From: Variovorax paradoxus NBRC 15149
GTDB taxonomy: Bacteria; Pseudomonadota; Gammaproteobacteria; Burkholderiales; Burkholderiaceae_C
Assembly (NCBI RefSeq): GCF_001591365.1
Contig: NZ_BCUT01000001.1
Span: 1-64,000 of the forward strand
Direction: 5' to 3'
Length of the DNA: 64,000 bases
Positions 41,755-52,118 of this stretch are shown here, in pieces; positions within the stretch are counted from its first letter, which is position 1, and each line of letters begins with the position of its first letter. The translations under genes were made by a program, and so were the position numbers. The notes under the pieces are model-generated. The model did no database searches. It was given only the letters and a program-made list of their open reading frames with translations, and was not told the DNA's origin.

Positions 41755-42528
41755 TCAGCGCGTGGTGTAGCCACCGTTGGCAAAGATGGTCTGGCCGGTG
41801 ATCCACCAGCCTTCGGTGACCAGGAAGCGGACGATGGGCGCGATGTCCTCGATGTCGGTCAGGCCCTTCTTCGAGAACTTGCTGAGCGCCGCCGCACTGC
41901 TGTGGTATTCGACGGCTTCCTTGCTTTCCTGGCCGTAGAAGAACGGCGTGTCCATCGGTCCGGGGCCGATCGCGTTGACCGAGATGCCGCGCTCGCCGAA
42001 CTCCTTGGAGGCCGCGCGCGTGTAGTGCTCCACCGCCGCCTTCGAGGCCGGATAGATCGCGTAGAACGGCGTGTAGGCCGCCAGCAGCGAGCTCACCAGC
42101 GACACGATGCTGCCGCCATCGGCCAGCGTGCGTCCGGCCTGCTGGATGAAGAAGAACGCGGCCTTGGCGTTGGCGTCGAAGCTCTTGTCGTAGTCGGCTT
42201 CGGTGACATCGAGGATCGGCTTCTTGATCACCACGCCCGCGGTGTTGATGGCGATGTCGACCTGCCCGAAGTGCTTCACGGCCTGGTCGAACAGCCGGAC
42301 GTTGTTCTCCACCACGGCAAGGTCACCCTGCACCAGCAGCGTGCCGGCGCCCTTGGCCTCGAGCTCGGCGGCGGTCTTCTCGGCCTCCTTGCGCGAGGCA
42401 TCGCTGTTGTAGTGGATGGCGATGCCGCGGGCGCCGCCGTCGACCAGTTGATGGCCGATGAGCGCGCCAAGGTTCTTGCCGCCGCCGGCGATGACGGCGA
42501 CCTTGTTCTGGAGAGTGCGTGCAGACAT
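41755..42528 (-). CDS. SDR family oxidoreductase
   Basis: A 257-residue classical short-chain dehydrogenase. The cofactor motif is the slightly unusual AGGGKNLGALIGHQL, followed by INTAGVV, the catalytic serine in VSLVSSLLAAY, the Tyr-X3-Lys in YPASKAAVEHY, and the C-terminal WWITGQTIFANGGYTTR. It is divergent from a LysR gene with 130 bases between, and a palindrome lies in that gap, so the LysR protein probably controls it. Substrate unknown. Confidence 0.9.
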   Translation of the reverse strand: MSARTLQNKVAVIAGGGKNLGALIGHQLVDGGARGIAIHYNSDASRKEAEKTAAELEAKGAGTLLVQGDLAVVENNVRLFDQAVKHFGQVDIAINTAGVVIKKPILDVTEADYDKSFDANAKAAFFFIQQAGRTLADGGSIVSLVSSLLAAYTPFYAIYPASKAAVEHYTRAASKEFGERGISVNAIGPGPMDTPFFYGQESKEAVEYHSSAAALSKFSKKGLTDIEDIAPIVRFLVTEGWWITGQTIFANGGYTTR

Positions 42529-42623
42529 GGAATGGCCTCCTGCTGAAGAGCGTTGATGTGAATCGGGAAGCTTCAGTCTATTGATGGCAAGTTCCGGAAT
42601 AAATCAACAATCCGGCGCTAGAC

Positions 42624-42643
42624 TGTTCGTAGAACCACGAACA
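42624..42643. promoter_or_regulatory. Inverted repeat TGTTCGT-N6-ACGAACA, candidate LysR operator
   Basis: A perfect 7-bp inverted repeat with a 6-base spacer lies 16 bases before the LysR start and about 95 bases before the SDR start. The spacing follows the T-N11-A layout of LysR recognition sites. Confidence 0.55.
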
Positions 42644-42658
42644 ATTCGACTGGCACGC

Positions 42659-43603
42659 ATGGACCGCATCGACCTTCTCAAGGTGTTCCTGCGCGTGGCC
42701 GAAACCGGCAGCTTCACGCGTGCGGCCGATCGGCTCGCGCTGCCGCGCGCCACCATTTCCACGGCGGTGCAGCAGCTCGAGGCGAAGCTGGGCTCGCGCC
42801 TGCTGCACCGGACCACGCGGCGCGTCGGCCTCACGCCCGACGGCGAGGTGCTGCTGGAACGCGCCCGCACGCTCGTGGCCGACATGGAAGACATCGAGCA
42901 GCAGTTCCTGCCCTCGCGCAGCCAGGTGAGCGGACGGCTCAAGATCGATGTGCCAAGCCGCATCGCGCGGCGGCTCATCGCGCCGGCGCTGCCGGATTTC
43001 TTCGAGCGCTACCCGGCGATCGAGCTCGAGCTCGGCTCCAGCGACCGTGCGGTGGACCTGGTGCTCGAAGGTGTCGATTGCGCGTTGCGCGTGGGTCCGT
43101 TGGCCAGCAGCAGCCTGGTCGCGCGGCCGCTCGGGCATTTCACGCTGATCAATTGCGCGAGCCCGGCCTACCTGGCGCGCCATGGCACGCCGCGCACGCC
43201 GGCGGACCTGCCGGAGCACATCGCGGTCAACTACGCCTCCCCGACCAGCGGCCGCGCGGCGCCCTGGGAGTGGCAGCGCGACGGCGAGACCGCGACACTG
43301 CGCATGCGCAGCCAGGTCAGCGCAAACAACGCCGAGACCTACATCGCCTGCGCGCTGGCAGGCCTCGGGCTGATCCAGATCCCGGCCTACGACGTGCGCG
43401 AACACCTCGCGGCCGGCGAGCTGGCCGAGGTGCTGCCCGAGGCACGCGCCCAGCCGCTGCCGGTGCACCTGGTCTATCCGCACCGGCGCAATCTCTCGCG
43501 CCGCATGCAAGCCTTCGCGGGCTGGCTCGAGACGCTGCTCGCCGCCTCGCTCGATACGCCCGCAGCACCGCGGCCGGCCGGCCCACGAACGCCGCGCAGG
43601 TAG
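42659..43603 (+). CDS. LysR family regulator, divergent from SDR gene
   Basis: A 314-residue LysR regulator with an N-terminal winged HTH (LKVFLRVAETGSFTRAADRL to HRTTRRVGLTPDG) and a substrate-binding domain of the CrgA-like group (GRLKIDVPSRIARRLIAPAL). It ends with a Pro/Arg-rich tail. The start at 42659 follows GGCACGC without a good Shine-Dalgarno sequence. The divergent SDR gene is the obvious target. It converges on another LysR gene with six bases between. Confidence 0.9.
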   Translation: MDRIDLLKVFLRVAETGSFTRAADRLALPRATISTAVQQLEAKLGSRLLHRTTRRVGLTPDGEVLLERARTLVADMEDIEQQFLPSRSQVSGRLKIDVPSRIARRLIAPALPDFFERYPAIELELGSSDRAVDLVLEGVDCALRVGPLASSSLVARPLGHFTLINCASPAYLARHGTPRTPADLPEHIAVNYASPTSGRAAPWEWQRDGETATLRMRSQVSANNAETYIACALAGLGLIQIPAYDVREHLAAGELAEVLPEARAQPLPVHLVYPHRRNLSRRMQAFAGWLETLLAASLDTPAAPRPAGPRTPRR

Positions 43604-43609
43604 GCGGCC

Positions 43610-44548
43610 CTACGTTGCCCGCCCCGTGCGCTCGCGCACGAATTCCACGAAGCGCGCGAGCGCCGGATGCGCGGCCTGCGCGGGCCACACGAGGCTGGTT
43701 TCGCAGGCTGGCAGCGCCACGCGGCGCCGGCCCGTGCCCTTGAACTCGCCGGCCTGCCGATAGACCACCCCGGCGCGCCGGAACTGCATCACGCTGTGCG
43801 GCACCCAGGCCACGCCGATGCCGCCGGAGACGAGGTTGACGATGGTCTGCATCTGGATCGCCTCCTGCGCCACCTGCGGCGTGCGCCCCGCCGCGTGATA
43901 GAGGTCGAAGACCGCATCGTGCAGCGACGGCACGATGCGGCGCGGAAAGATCACGAGCGGCTCGGCCAGCGCCTCGGCCAGCGGCACGGGCCGCGCACGC
44001 GCGAGCCGGTGCTGCGACGGCAGCGCCAGCACCAGCGCTTCCTCCTCCACCGGCAGGCGCGCGAGCCCGGGCGGCGCGGCGCCCGGCGAATGCAGCATCA
44101 GGCCGGCATCGATCTCGCCGCGCGCAAAAGCCTCGAGCTGCACGTCGCCCGTGGCTTCGACCAGTTCGAGCGCCACCTCCGGGCAGCGCACGCGGAACTC
44201 GCGCACCCAGGCCGGCAGCTGCTCGAAGCCGACAGTCGAGACAAAGGCGATGCGCACGCGCCCCACCTGCCCCGCCGCCGCCGCACGGGCCCGCGCCGGC
44301 AGCGCCTGGGCGCGCGCCAGCAGCTCGCGCACGTCGGGCAGCAGCGCCTCGCCGGCCGGCGTGAGCGCCACGCGCCGGCGCGTGCGGTCGAACAGCACGA
44401 CACCCAGTGTCTTTTCAAGCTGGGCAATGGCCTGCGTGACCGGCGGCTGGGTCATGTGCAGCCGCAGCGCGGCGCGGCCGAAGTGCAGCTCCTCGGCCAC
44501 GGCCACGAACTGGCGCCAGGCGCGCAGGTCGATCAAGGCATCTTTCAT
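43610..44548 (-). CDS. LysR family regulator, divergent from ilvD
   Basis: A 312-residue LysR regulator of the BenM/CatM-like group, with HTH AWRQFVAVAEELHFGRAALRLHMTQPP at the N-terminus and an effector domain beginning GRVRIAFVSTVGFEQLPAWV. The HFGRAA and MTQPPVTQ patterns are typical for this group. It is divergent from ilvD with 103 bases between the starts, so ilvD may be under its control, which would be unusual because ilvD is usually regulated with other branched-chain genes. Confidence 0.9.
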   Translation of the reverse strand: MKDALIDLRAWRQFVAVAEELHFGRAALRLHMTQPPVTQAIAQLEKTLGVVLFDRTRRRVALTPAGEALLPDVRELLARAQALPARARAAAAGQVGRVRIAFVSTVGFEQLPAWVREFRVRCPEVALELVEATGDVQLEAFARGEIDAGLMLHSPGAAPPGLARLPVEEEALVLALPSQHRLARARPVPLAEALAEPLVIFPRRIVPSLHDAVFDLYHAAGRTPQVAQEAIQMQTIVNLVSGGIGVAWVPHSVMQFRRAGVVYRQAGEFKGTGRRRVALPACETSLVWPAQAAHPALARFVEFVRERTGRAT

Positions 44549-44651
44549 ATGCCAAGCATATCAATCGGCGCACAAGAATGGATTGGAATGAATCAATGAG
44601 AAGTCCGATACTTGGAATTCCCCTCGATCTCCCCACGACACAAGAGACACC

Positions 44652-46346
44652 ATGGACACCAAGCCAATCCAGATCAACCGCCGCAGCGCCAACATCGTCG
44701 AAGGCAAGAGCCGCGCGCCCAACCGCTCGATGTTCTATGCCATGGGCTACGAAAAGGCCGACTTCAAGAAGCCGATGGTCGGCGTCGCCAATGGCCACAG
44801 CACCATCACGCCGTGCAACTCGGGCCTGCAGAAGCTGGCCGACGCGGCCATCGCGGGCATCGAGGAAGCCGGCGGCAACGCGCAGGTGTTCGGCACCCCC
44901 ACCATCTCCGACGGCATGGCCATGGGCACCGAAGGCATGAAGTACTCGCTGGTGAGCCGCGAGGTCATCTCCGACTGCATCGAGACCTGCGTGGGCGGCC
45001 AGTGGATGGACGGCGTGCTGGTGGTCGGCGGCTGCGACAAGAACATGCCGGGCGGCCTCATGGGCATGCTGCGCGCCAACGTGCCGGCCATCTATGTCTA
45101 CGGCGGCACCATCCTGCCGGGCCGCTACAAGGGACAGGACCTCAACATCGTGAGCGTGTTCGAGGCCGTGGGCCAGAACGCCGCCGGCAACATGAGCGAC
45201 GAGGACCTGCACGAGATCGAGAAGCGCGCCATTCCCGGCACCGGCTCCTGCGGCGGCATGTACACCGCCAACACCATGTCCAGCGCATTCGAGGCGCTGG
45301 GCATCTCGCTGCCCTACTCGTCCACCATGGCCAACCCGCACGACGAGAAGGCCAATTCGGCCAAGGAATCGGCCAAGGTGCTGATCGAGGCCATCAAGAA
45401 AGACATCAAGCCGCGCGACATCGTCACCAAGAAGGCCATCGAGAACGCGGTGGCGGTGATCATGGCCACCGGCGGCTCCACCAACGCGGTGCTGCACTTC
45501 CTGGCCATTGCGCATGCGGCCGGCGTCGAGTGGTCCATCGACGACTTCGAGCGCATGCGCAAGAAGGTGCCGGTGCTGTGCGACCTGAAGCCCTCGGGCA
45601 AGTACCTCGCGGTCGACCTGCACCAGGCCGGCGGCATCCCGCAGGTCATGAAGGTGCTGCTGAACGCGGGCCTGCTGCACGGCGACTGCATCACCATCAC
45701 CGGCCAGACAATCGCCGAAGTGCTGAAGGACGTGCCCGACGTGCCGCGCGCCGACCAGGACGTGATCCGCCCGATCGACAAGCCGATGTACGAAGAAGGC
45801 CACCTGGCCATCCTCAAGGGCAACCTGTCGCCCGAAGGCGCGGTCGCCAAGATCACCGGCCTCAAGAACCCGGTCATCACCGGCCCGGCGCGCGTGTTCG
45901 ACGACGAGCAGTCGGCGCTCAAGGCCATCCTGGACGGCAAGATCAAGGCCGGCGACGTGATGGTGCTGCGCTACCTCGGCCCCAAGGGCGGCCCGGGCAT
46001 GCCCGAGATGCTGGCACCCACGGGCGCGCTGATCGGCGCGGGCCTCGGCGAAAGCGTGGGCCTGATCACCGACGGCCGCTTCTCGGGCGGCACCTGGGGC
46101 ATGGTGGTGGGCCACGTCGCGCCTGAAGCAGCCGCGGGCGGCACCATCGCCTTCGTGAACGAGGGCGACTCGATCACCATCGATGCGCACAAGCTGGTGC
46201 TCGAACTCAACGTGCCCGAAGCCGAGCTGTCCAAGCGCCGCGAAGGCTGGAAGCCGCCGGCGCCGCGCTACACGCGCGGCGTGCAGGCCAAGTTCGCGTT
46301 CAATGCCTCGAGCGCCAGCTCGGGCGCGGTGCTCGACAAGTTCTGA
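44652..46346 (+). CDS. ilvD: Dihydroxy-acid dehydratase
   Basis: A 564-residue Fe-S enzyme of isoleucine, valine and pantothenate synthesis that dehydrates 2,3-dihydroxy-3-methylbutanoate to 2-oxoisovalerate. Cluster cysteines appear in [23 protein letters not shown] and [14 protein letters not shown]. The C-terminus has [20 protein letters not shown] and [16 protein letters not shown], with the catalytic serine in the SGGTWG type motif. Length is typical of the shorter IlvD class. It stands alone on the plus strand next to a divergent LysR gene. Confidence 0.96.
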   Translation: MDTKPIQINRRSANIVEGKSRAPNRSMFYAMGYEKADFKKPMVGVANGHSTITPCNSGLQKLADAAIAGIEEAGGNAQVFGTPTISDGMAMGTEGMKYSLVSREVISDCIETCVGGQWMDGVLVVGGCDKNMPGGLMGMLRANVPAIYVYGGTILPGRYKGQDLNIVSVFEAVGQNAAGNMSDEDLHEIEKRAIPGTGSCGGMYTANTMSSAFEALGISLPYSSTMANPHDEKANSAKESAKVLIEAIKKDIKPRDIVTKKAIENAVAVIMATGGSTNAVLHFLAIAHAAGVEWSIDDFERMRKKVPVLCDLKPSGKYLAVDLHQAGGIPQVMKVLLNAGLLHGDCITITGQTIAEVLKDVPDVPRADQDVIRPIDKPMYEEGHLAILKGNLSPEGAVAKITGLKNPVITGPARVFDDEQSALKAILDGKIKAGDVMVLRYLGPKGGPGMPEMLAPTGALIGAGLGESVGLITDGRFSGGTWGMVVGHVAPEAAAGGTIAFVNEGDSITIDAHKLVLELNVPEAELSKRREGWKPPAPRYTRGVQAKFAFNASSASSGAVLDKF

Positions 46347-46367
46347 GGCCGGCCAGCGCCTGCCGGG

Positions 46368-46622
46368 TCAGCGCTTGGGGCGCTGGCCCTTGCTGCCGGG
46401 CAGGCCCATGTTGCTGCGCTGGCGGTCGATGCGTGCCTGCTTGCGCGCCTCTTCGCGCTCGACGACCTTGCGCTTGGTGTAGCCCGACGAGTCGGCCCAT
46501 GCCCACCACGCCACGGCCATGGCAAAGGGCGACAGCACGATCCACCAGCTCCAGCCGGCCACCATGCCCACCTCGAAATACTTGAGGCCCACGCCGAGCA
46601 GGCCCAACAGCAGAAAAAGCAT
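46368..46622 (-). CDS. Trp-rich small membrane protein (TIGR04438 type)
   Basis: An 84-residue protein with an N-terminal hydrophobic helix (MLFLLLGLLGVGLKYFEVG), a second one rich in Trp (GWSWWIVLSPFAMAVAWWAWAD), and a strongly basic C-terminal half (KRKVVEREEARKQARIDRQR). This matches the Trp-rich family TIGR04438 of beta-proteobacteria, whose function is unknown. It converges on ilvD with 21 bases between and is divergent from a cytochrome c gene. Confidence 0.85.
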   Translation of the reverse strand: MLFLLLGLLGVGLKYFEVGMVAGWSWWIVLSPFAMAVAWWAWADSSGYTKRKVVEREEARKQARIDRQRSNMGLPGSKGQRPKR

Positions 46623-46730
46623 CGCGAATCCCTCCGGGTTTTTGTTGGCAACGCTTCCGGACGCCGGTCCACGGCGCTACCTACAATCGCGTTGCATCGA
46701 ATGTAACCCAGCCATTACGAACAAAGCCCC

Positions 46731-47036
46731 ATGAAAAGACTCCTGTCACTCGCGGTTCTCGGCCTCGGCCTGGCGGCGCCCGCCTTTGCCGACCTGGCAC
46801 TGGCGACGTCGAAGAACTGCATGAGCTGCCACGCGGTGGACCGCAAGGTGCTCGGCCCCGCCTTCAAGGACGTGGCCGCCAAGTACAAGGGCAACGCCGG
46901 TGCCGTCGACATGCTGGCGGCAAAGATCATCAAGGGCGGCTCGGGCGTGTGGGGGCCGTTGGCGATGCCGGCCAACACCCAGGTGAGCGAAGCCGACGCC
47001 AAGAAGCTCGCGGCCTGGGTGCTGCTGGCGCGCTGA
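46731..47036 (+). CDS. Small soluble c-type cytochrome (c551/c552 type)
   Basis: A 101-residue secreted cytochrome. A Sec signal ends near APAFADL, one haem site CMSCH is at about residues 30-34, and the axial methionine is in GPLAMPANTQV. Mature size, about 81 residues, matches the cytochrome c551/c552 class that carries electrons to terminal oxidases in the periplasm. A TACAAT box is at 46682-46687. It is convergent with the LapA-like gene with 12 bases between. Confidence 0.92.
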   Translation: MKRLLSLAVLGLGLAAPAFADLALATSKNCMSCHAVDRKVLGPAFKDVAAKYKGNAGAVDMLAAKIIKGGSGVWGPLAMPANTQVSEADAKKLAAWVLLAR

Positions 47037-47048
47037 CGCGGCGGCTCG

Positions 47049-47549
47049 TCAGATCCGCGGATCGATGTCCGTGGGCAGCGGCTTGCGCTCGATGCGGTCT
47101 TCGAGCTGGCCGATGTGCGCGGCCACGGTGTTGTCGGACTGCTCCGAGCGCTGGCGGATCACGCTCTCGAGCTGCCCCAGCCGCGTCAGCAGCGCGGCAT
47201 GCCGATCGGCGTTCTGCGCCATGTGCTTGGTTTCCTGCGCTTCGAGGAAATTGCGCAGCTCGGTGAAGCGCGAGGCCTCGGCCTTGTCGGCCAGGTCGCG
47301 CTGCACCTGCATTTCCCTGTTGTGGCGCTTGGCATCGAGCAGCACCGAACTGTGCAGGTACAGGACGTAGACCAGGAAGAACACGCCCAGGGCCACGGTC
47401 AGGCCCAGCATCATGAGGCCCAGCGGCGCCGACACGGTCATGAAGCCCAGCGACACCGGCACCGGTGCCGAGAGCGTGCCCCAGTTGAGCGCGGCGAGCG
47501 CCGCGATCAGCAGCAGGATGGCGAAAAGGAAAGCAGATCTCACGCCCAT
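47049..47549 (-). CDS. LapA-like membrane protein with C-terminal coiled coil
   Basis: A 166-residue protein with two N-terminal hydrophobic helices (FLFAILLLIAALAALNWG and GLMMLGLTVALGVFFLVYVL) resembling the LapA/DUF1049 domain, followed by about 100 residues of coiled coil rich in Arg, Gln and Glu. LapA in E. coli helps lipopolysaccharide assembly. The ATG at 47549 has a strong AAGGAGG site upstream. It is a single gene between acs and the cytochrome gene. Confidence 0.8.
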   Translation of the reverse strand: MGVRSAFLFAILLLIAALAALNWGTLSAPVPVSLGFMTVSAPLGLMMLGLTVALGVFFLVYVLYLHSSVLLDAKRHNREMQVQRDLADKAEASRFTELRNFLEAQETKHMAQNADRHAALLTRLGQLESVIRQRSEQSDNTVAAHIGQLEDRIERKPLPTDIDPRI

Positions 47550-47688
47550 GGGGGCCTCCTTCGTAAAGATCGAACACAGTGAACCCGCCATGCACGTCGA
47601 GGTGCATGGCAACTGCGCCGGTTTTACCTCAGGCCGCGGGCCGCCATGGCCCCTGCTTCCCACTTACGGCCATGTCCTACAGATCGAA

Positions 47689-49689
<2,001 letters not shown>

Positions 49690-49837
49690 TTTCTTGTCTC
49701 CTTGATCTAGGTGCGGCCGTAATGTCGGCGGGCCCACTTACGGGCCACTGACGGTTGCGATGTTAGTTCGCAGGGTTATCACGAGTCGGACATGGGGGCA
49801 CCTCTAGAATCGCCGGTCGTTTCCAACCATCCTCTCC

Positions 49838-50476
49838 ATGTCCGCACCCGAATCCTTCGACCGCCCGAATACGCCTGTTCCAGCCCGCGGCTCGCCGCTG
49901 CGGCCGCTGCCCAAGCTGATTTTCGCGAGCCGCTGGCTGCAGCTGCCGCTCTACCTGGGACTGATCGTGGCGCAGGCGGTGTACGTGGTGCACTTCCTGG
50001 TCGAGCTGCTGCACCTGGTGGAGGCAGCCTTCGGCAGCAAGGACGCGCTGCAGGCGCTGATCACCAGCATCGGCTACAAGACCACCGCGCCGGTGGGCAC
50101 GCTCAACGAAACAGTGATCATGCTGGTGGTGCTGGCGCTGATCGACGTGGTGATGATCTCCAACCTGCTGATCATGGTGATCGTGGGCGGCTACGAAACC
50201 TTCGTGAGCCGCATGGACCTCGAAGGCCACCGCGACCAGCCCGAGTGGCTGAGCCATGTGAACGCCTCGGTGCTCAAGGTCAAGCTGGCCACCGCCATCA
50301 TCGGCATCAGCTCGATCCACCTGCTGAAGACCTTCATCAACGCGGACAACTACACCGACCGCGTGCTGATTGCGCAGACCGTGATCCACATCGCCTTCCT
50401 GTTCTCGGCCATGGCCATCGCCTACACCGACAGGCTCATGGCGCCCGCCGTGCCGCAGGGCGGCGGTTCGCACTGA
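49838..50476 (+). CDS. YqhA/UPF0114 family membrane protein
   Basis: A 212-residue inner-membrane protein of the UPF0114 (YqhA) family with about four hydrophobic helices. Conserved text includes LIFASRWLQLPLYLGLI, LIDVVMISNLLIMVIVGGYE and KLATAIIGISSIHLLKTFI. The family has no firm function. Its last 41 bases overlap the 3' end of the convergent LysR gene, an unusual arrangement here. Confidence 0.9.
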   Translation: MSAPESFDRPNTPVPARGSPLRPLPKLIFASRWLQLPLYLGLIVAQAVYVVHFLVELLHLVEAAFGSKDALQALITSIGYKTTAPVGTLNETVIMLVVLALIDVVMISNLLIMVIVGGYETFVSRMDLEGHRDQPEWLSHVNASVLKVKLATAIIGISSIHLLKTFINADNYTDRVLIAQTVIHIAFLFSAMAIAYTDRLMAPAVPQGGGSH

Positions 50477-51398
50477 GCGCCGGGCCTGCCTGCGGCAGGT
50501 CCCAGGCGGGCACGCCGGTGAAACGCCTGGCAAGAAAGTCGAGCATCGTGCGCAGCGTGGCAGGCATGTGCTTGCGCGAGGCATACACCGCATACATGCC
50601 GACCACCTGCGGCTCGAATTCCGGGAACAGCCGCACCAGCTCGCCGGCCTGCAGCAGGCCGGCGGTCAGGTAGGTCGGCAGCATCGCGATGCCGGCCCCG
50701 GCCCGCGCCAGGTGCATCAGGCTCGCGGCATCGTTGGTCGACACGTTGCCGCCCACGGCCACCGAAACGGGCGTGCCGTCTTCCTTGCGCGTGAAATTCC
50801 AGAGGCTGCGCCCGAAGTACGAGTGCGTGAGGCAGTTGCGCTGGGCCAGCTCCTCCACGCGCAGCGGCCGCCCCTGCTCCTTCAGGTAGCCGGGTGATGC
50901 GCACACCACCGAGCGGCAATCGGTGAGCCGCCGCGCAATGAGGTTGGGATCGATCTCCACCGCCACGCGGATCGCCAGGTCGATGCGCTCGTCCACCAGG
51001 TTCACCGCCCGGTCCAGCAGCACCAGGTCGACCGCCACGCCGGGATAGAGCCGCACGTAGTCGGCCACCGCATCGGCCAGCTGCGCCTGTGCGAACGAGG
51101 TGCTGGCCGTGATGCGCAGCTGGCCGCGCGGCGCCTCGGCCGGCTGCCGCACGGCCTCCTGCATGTCGCCCGCGAGCTCCAGCACCTGGCGGCAGCGCGG
51201 CAGCAGTTCCTCGCCCGCCGCCGTGAGGCTCAGCCGGCGCGTCGTGCGGTGCAAGAGGCGCGCGCCGGTCCATTGCTCGAGCTCGGCCACGTAGCGCGTG
51301 ACCACCGGGCGCGAGAGGTCGAGCTTGTCGGCCGCGGCCGAAAGGCTGCCCGCATCCACCACGGTGACGAACACGCGCATTGCATTCAATCGGTCCAT
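50436..51398 (-). CDS. LysR family regulator, divergent from NAD(P)-binding reductase
   Basis: A 320-residue LysR regulator: HTH MRVFVTVVDAGSLSAAADKL to HRTTRRLSLTAAG, then a CrgA-like effector domain (GQLRITASTSFAQAQLADAV). The ATG at 51398 is the start of the conserved part; the frame is open far upstream. The divergent NAD(P)-binding gene begins 103 bases away and is its probable target. Its 3' end overlaps the convergent yqhA-like gene. Confidence 0.9.
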   Translation of the reverse strand: MDRLNAMRVFVTVVDAGSLSAAADKLDLSRPVVTRYVAELEQWTGARLLHRTTRRLSLTAAGEELLPRCRQVLELAGDMQEAVRQPAEAPRGQLRITASTSFAQAQLADAVADYVRLYPGVAVDLVLLDRAVNLVDERIDLAIRVAVEIDPNLIARRLTDCRSVVCASPGYLKEQGRPLRVEELAQRNCLTHSYFGRSLWNFTRKEDGTPVSVAVGGNVSTNDAASLMHLARAGAGIAMLPTYLTAGLLQAGELVRLFPEFEPQVVGMYAVYASRKHMPATLRTMLDFLARRFTGVPAWDLPQAGPALSANRRPAARRAP

Positions 51399-51442
51399 TC
51401 GAACGATTTTAGGAATAAACAAGCGCGCAATTCGAGGTATTT

Positions 51443-51452
51443 CTTTCGAAAG
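51443..51452. promoter_or_regulatory. Palindrome CTTTCGAAAG, candidate regulator site
   Basis: A perfect 10-bp palindrome lies 45 bases before the LysR start and 49 before the reductase start. AGGT (51435-51438) and ACCT (51458-51461) flank it almost symmetrically, extending the dyad. Confidence 0.4.
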
Positions 51453-51500
51453 CAGAAACCTAAGATGCGCTTCATCCCAACCACTTTCTGGAGCCATTCC

Positions 51501-52118
51501 ATGAGCCACATCGCCATCATCGGCGCCACCGGACGCGCCGGCGGCCGCCTTCTCGAAGAGGCCCTGCGCCGCGGCCACACCGTGACGACCATTGCGCGCA
51601 AGGCGAGCGAAAAACTCTCGGGCCGCGCCAACGTGAAGGCGGTCGACCTCGACGTGCTCGACAGCGCCGCGCTCGAAAAGACGCTGGCCGGCCACGACGC
51701 CGTCTTCAGCGCCGCGCACTTCTCCACCGTGCCGCCCGCGGCCATCATCGAGCCGGCCAAGCGCGCAGGCGTGAAGCGCCTGCTGGTGGTCGGCGGCGCC
51801 GGCAGCCTGTTCGCGGCGCCGGGCCTGAAGGTGATCGACACGCCGAACTTCCCCGAGGCCTACAAGGCCGAGGCCACGGCCGGCGGCGTGTTCCTGGAGG
51901 CGCTGCGCAACGAGAAGGAACTCGACTGGACTTTTCTCTCGCCCTCGGCCGAGTTCGTCGAAGGCGAGCGCACGGGCAAGTTCCGCCTGGGCAAGGACGA
52001 CCTGCTCGTGAGCGCCGAAGGCCGCAGCTGGATCACCTTCGAGGACTACGCGATCGCGTTCATCGACGAGCTCGAAAAACCGGCGCACTCGCGCCAGCGC
52101 TACACCATCGGCTACTGA
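51501..52118 (+). CDS. NAD(P)H-binding oxidoreductase (atypical SDR/YwnB-like)
   Basis: A 205-residue single-domain Rossmann protein. The cofactor motif is IIGATGRAGGRLLEEALRRG (5-24), followed by VDLDVLDSAAL, LLVVGGAGSLF and WTFLSPSAEF, as in the NAD(P)H-binding PF13460 group (YwnB and similar). It is too short for a substrate domain like that of NmrA proper. Its neighbour is a divergent LysR gene. The stop abuts the convergent fumC stop with no spacer. Confidence 0.87.
   Translation: MSHIAIIGATGRAGGRLLEEALRRGHTVTTIARKASEKLSGRANVKAVDLDVLDSAALEKTLAGHDAVFSAAHFSTVPPAAIIEPAKRAGVKRLLVVGGAGSLFAAPGLKVIDTPNFPEAYKAEATAGGVFLEALRNEKELDWTFLSPSAEFVEGERTGKFRLGKDDLLVSAEGRSWITFEDYAIAFIDELEKPAHSRQRYTIGY

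Noticed and set aside
44582..44597. ATTG-N8-CAAT repeat between the LysR gene and ilvD as operator
   Set aside because: Only four bases per arm, which is expected by chance in this A/T-richer gap.
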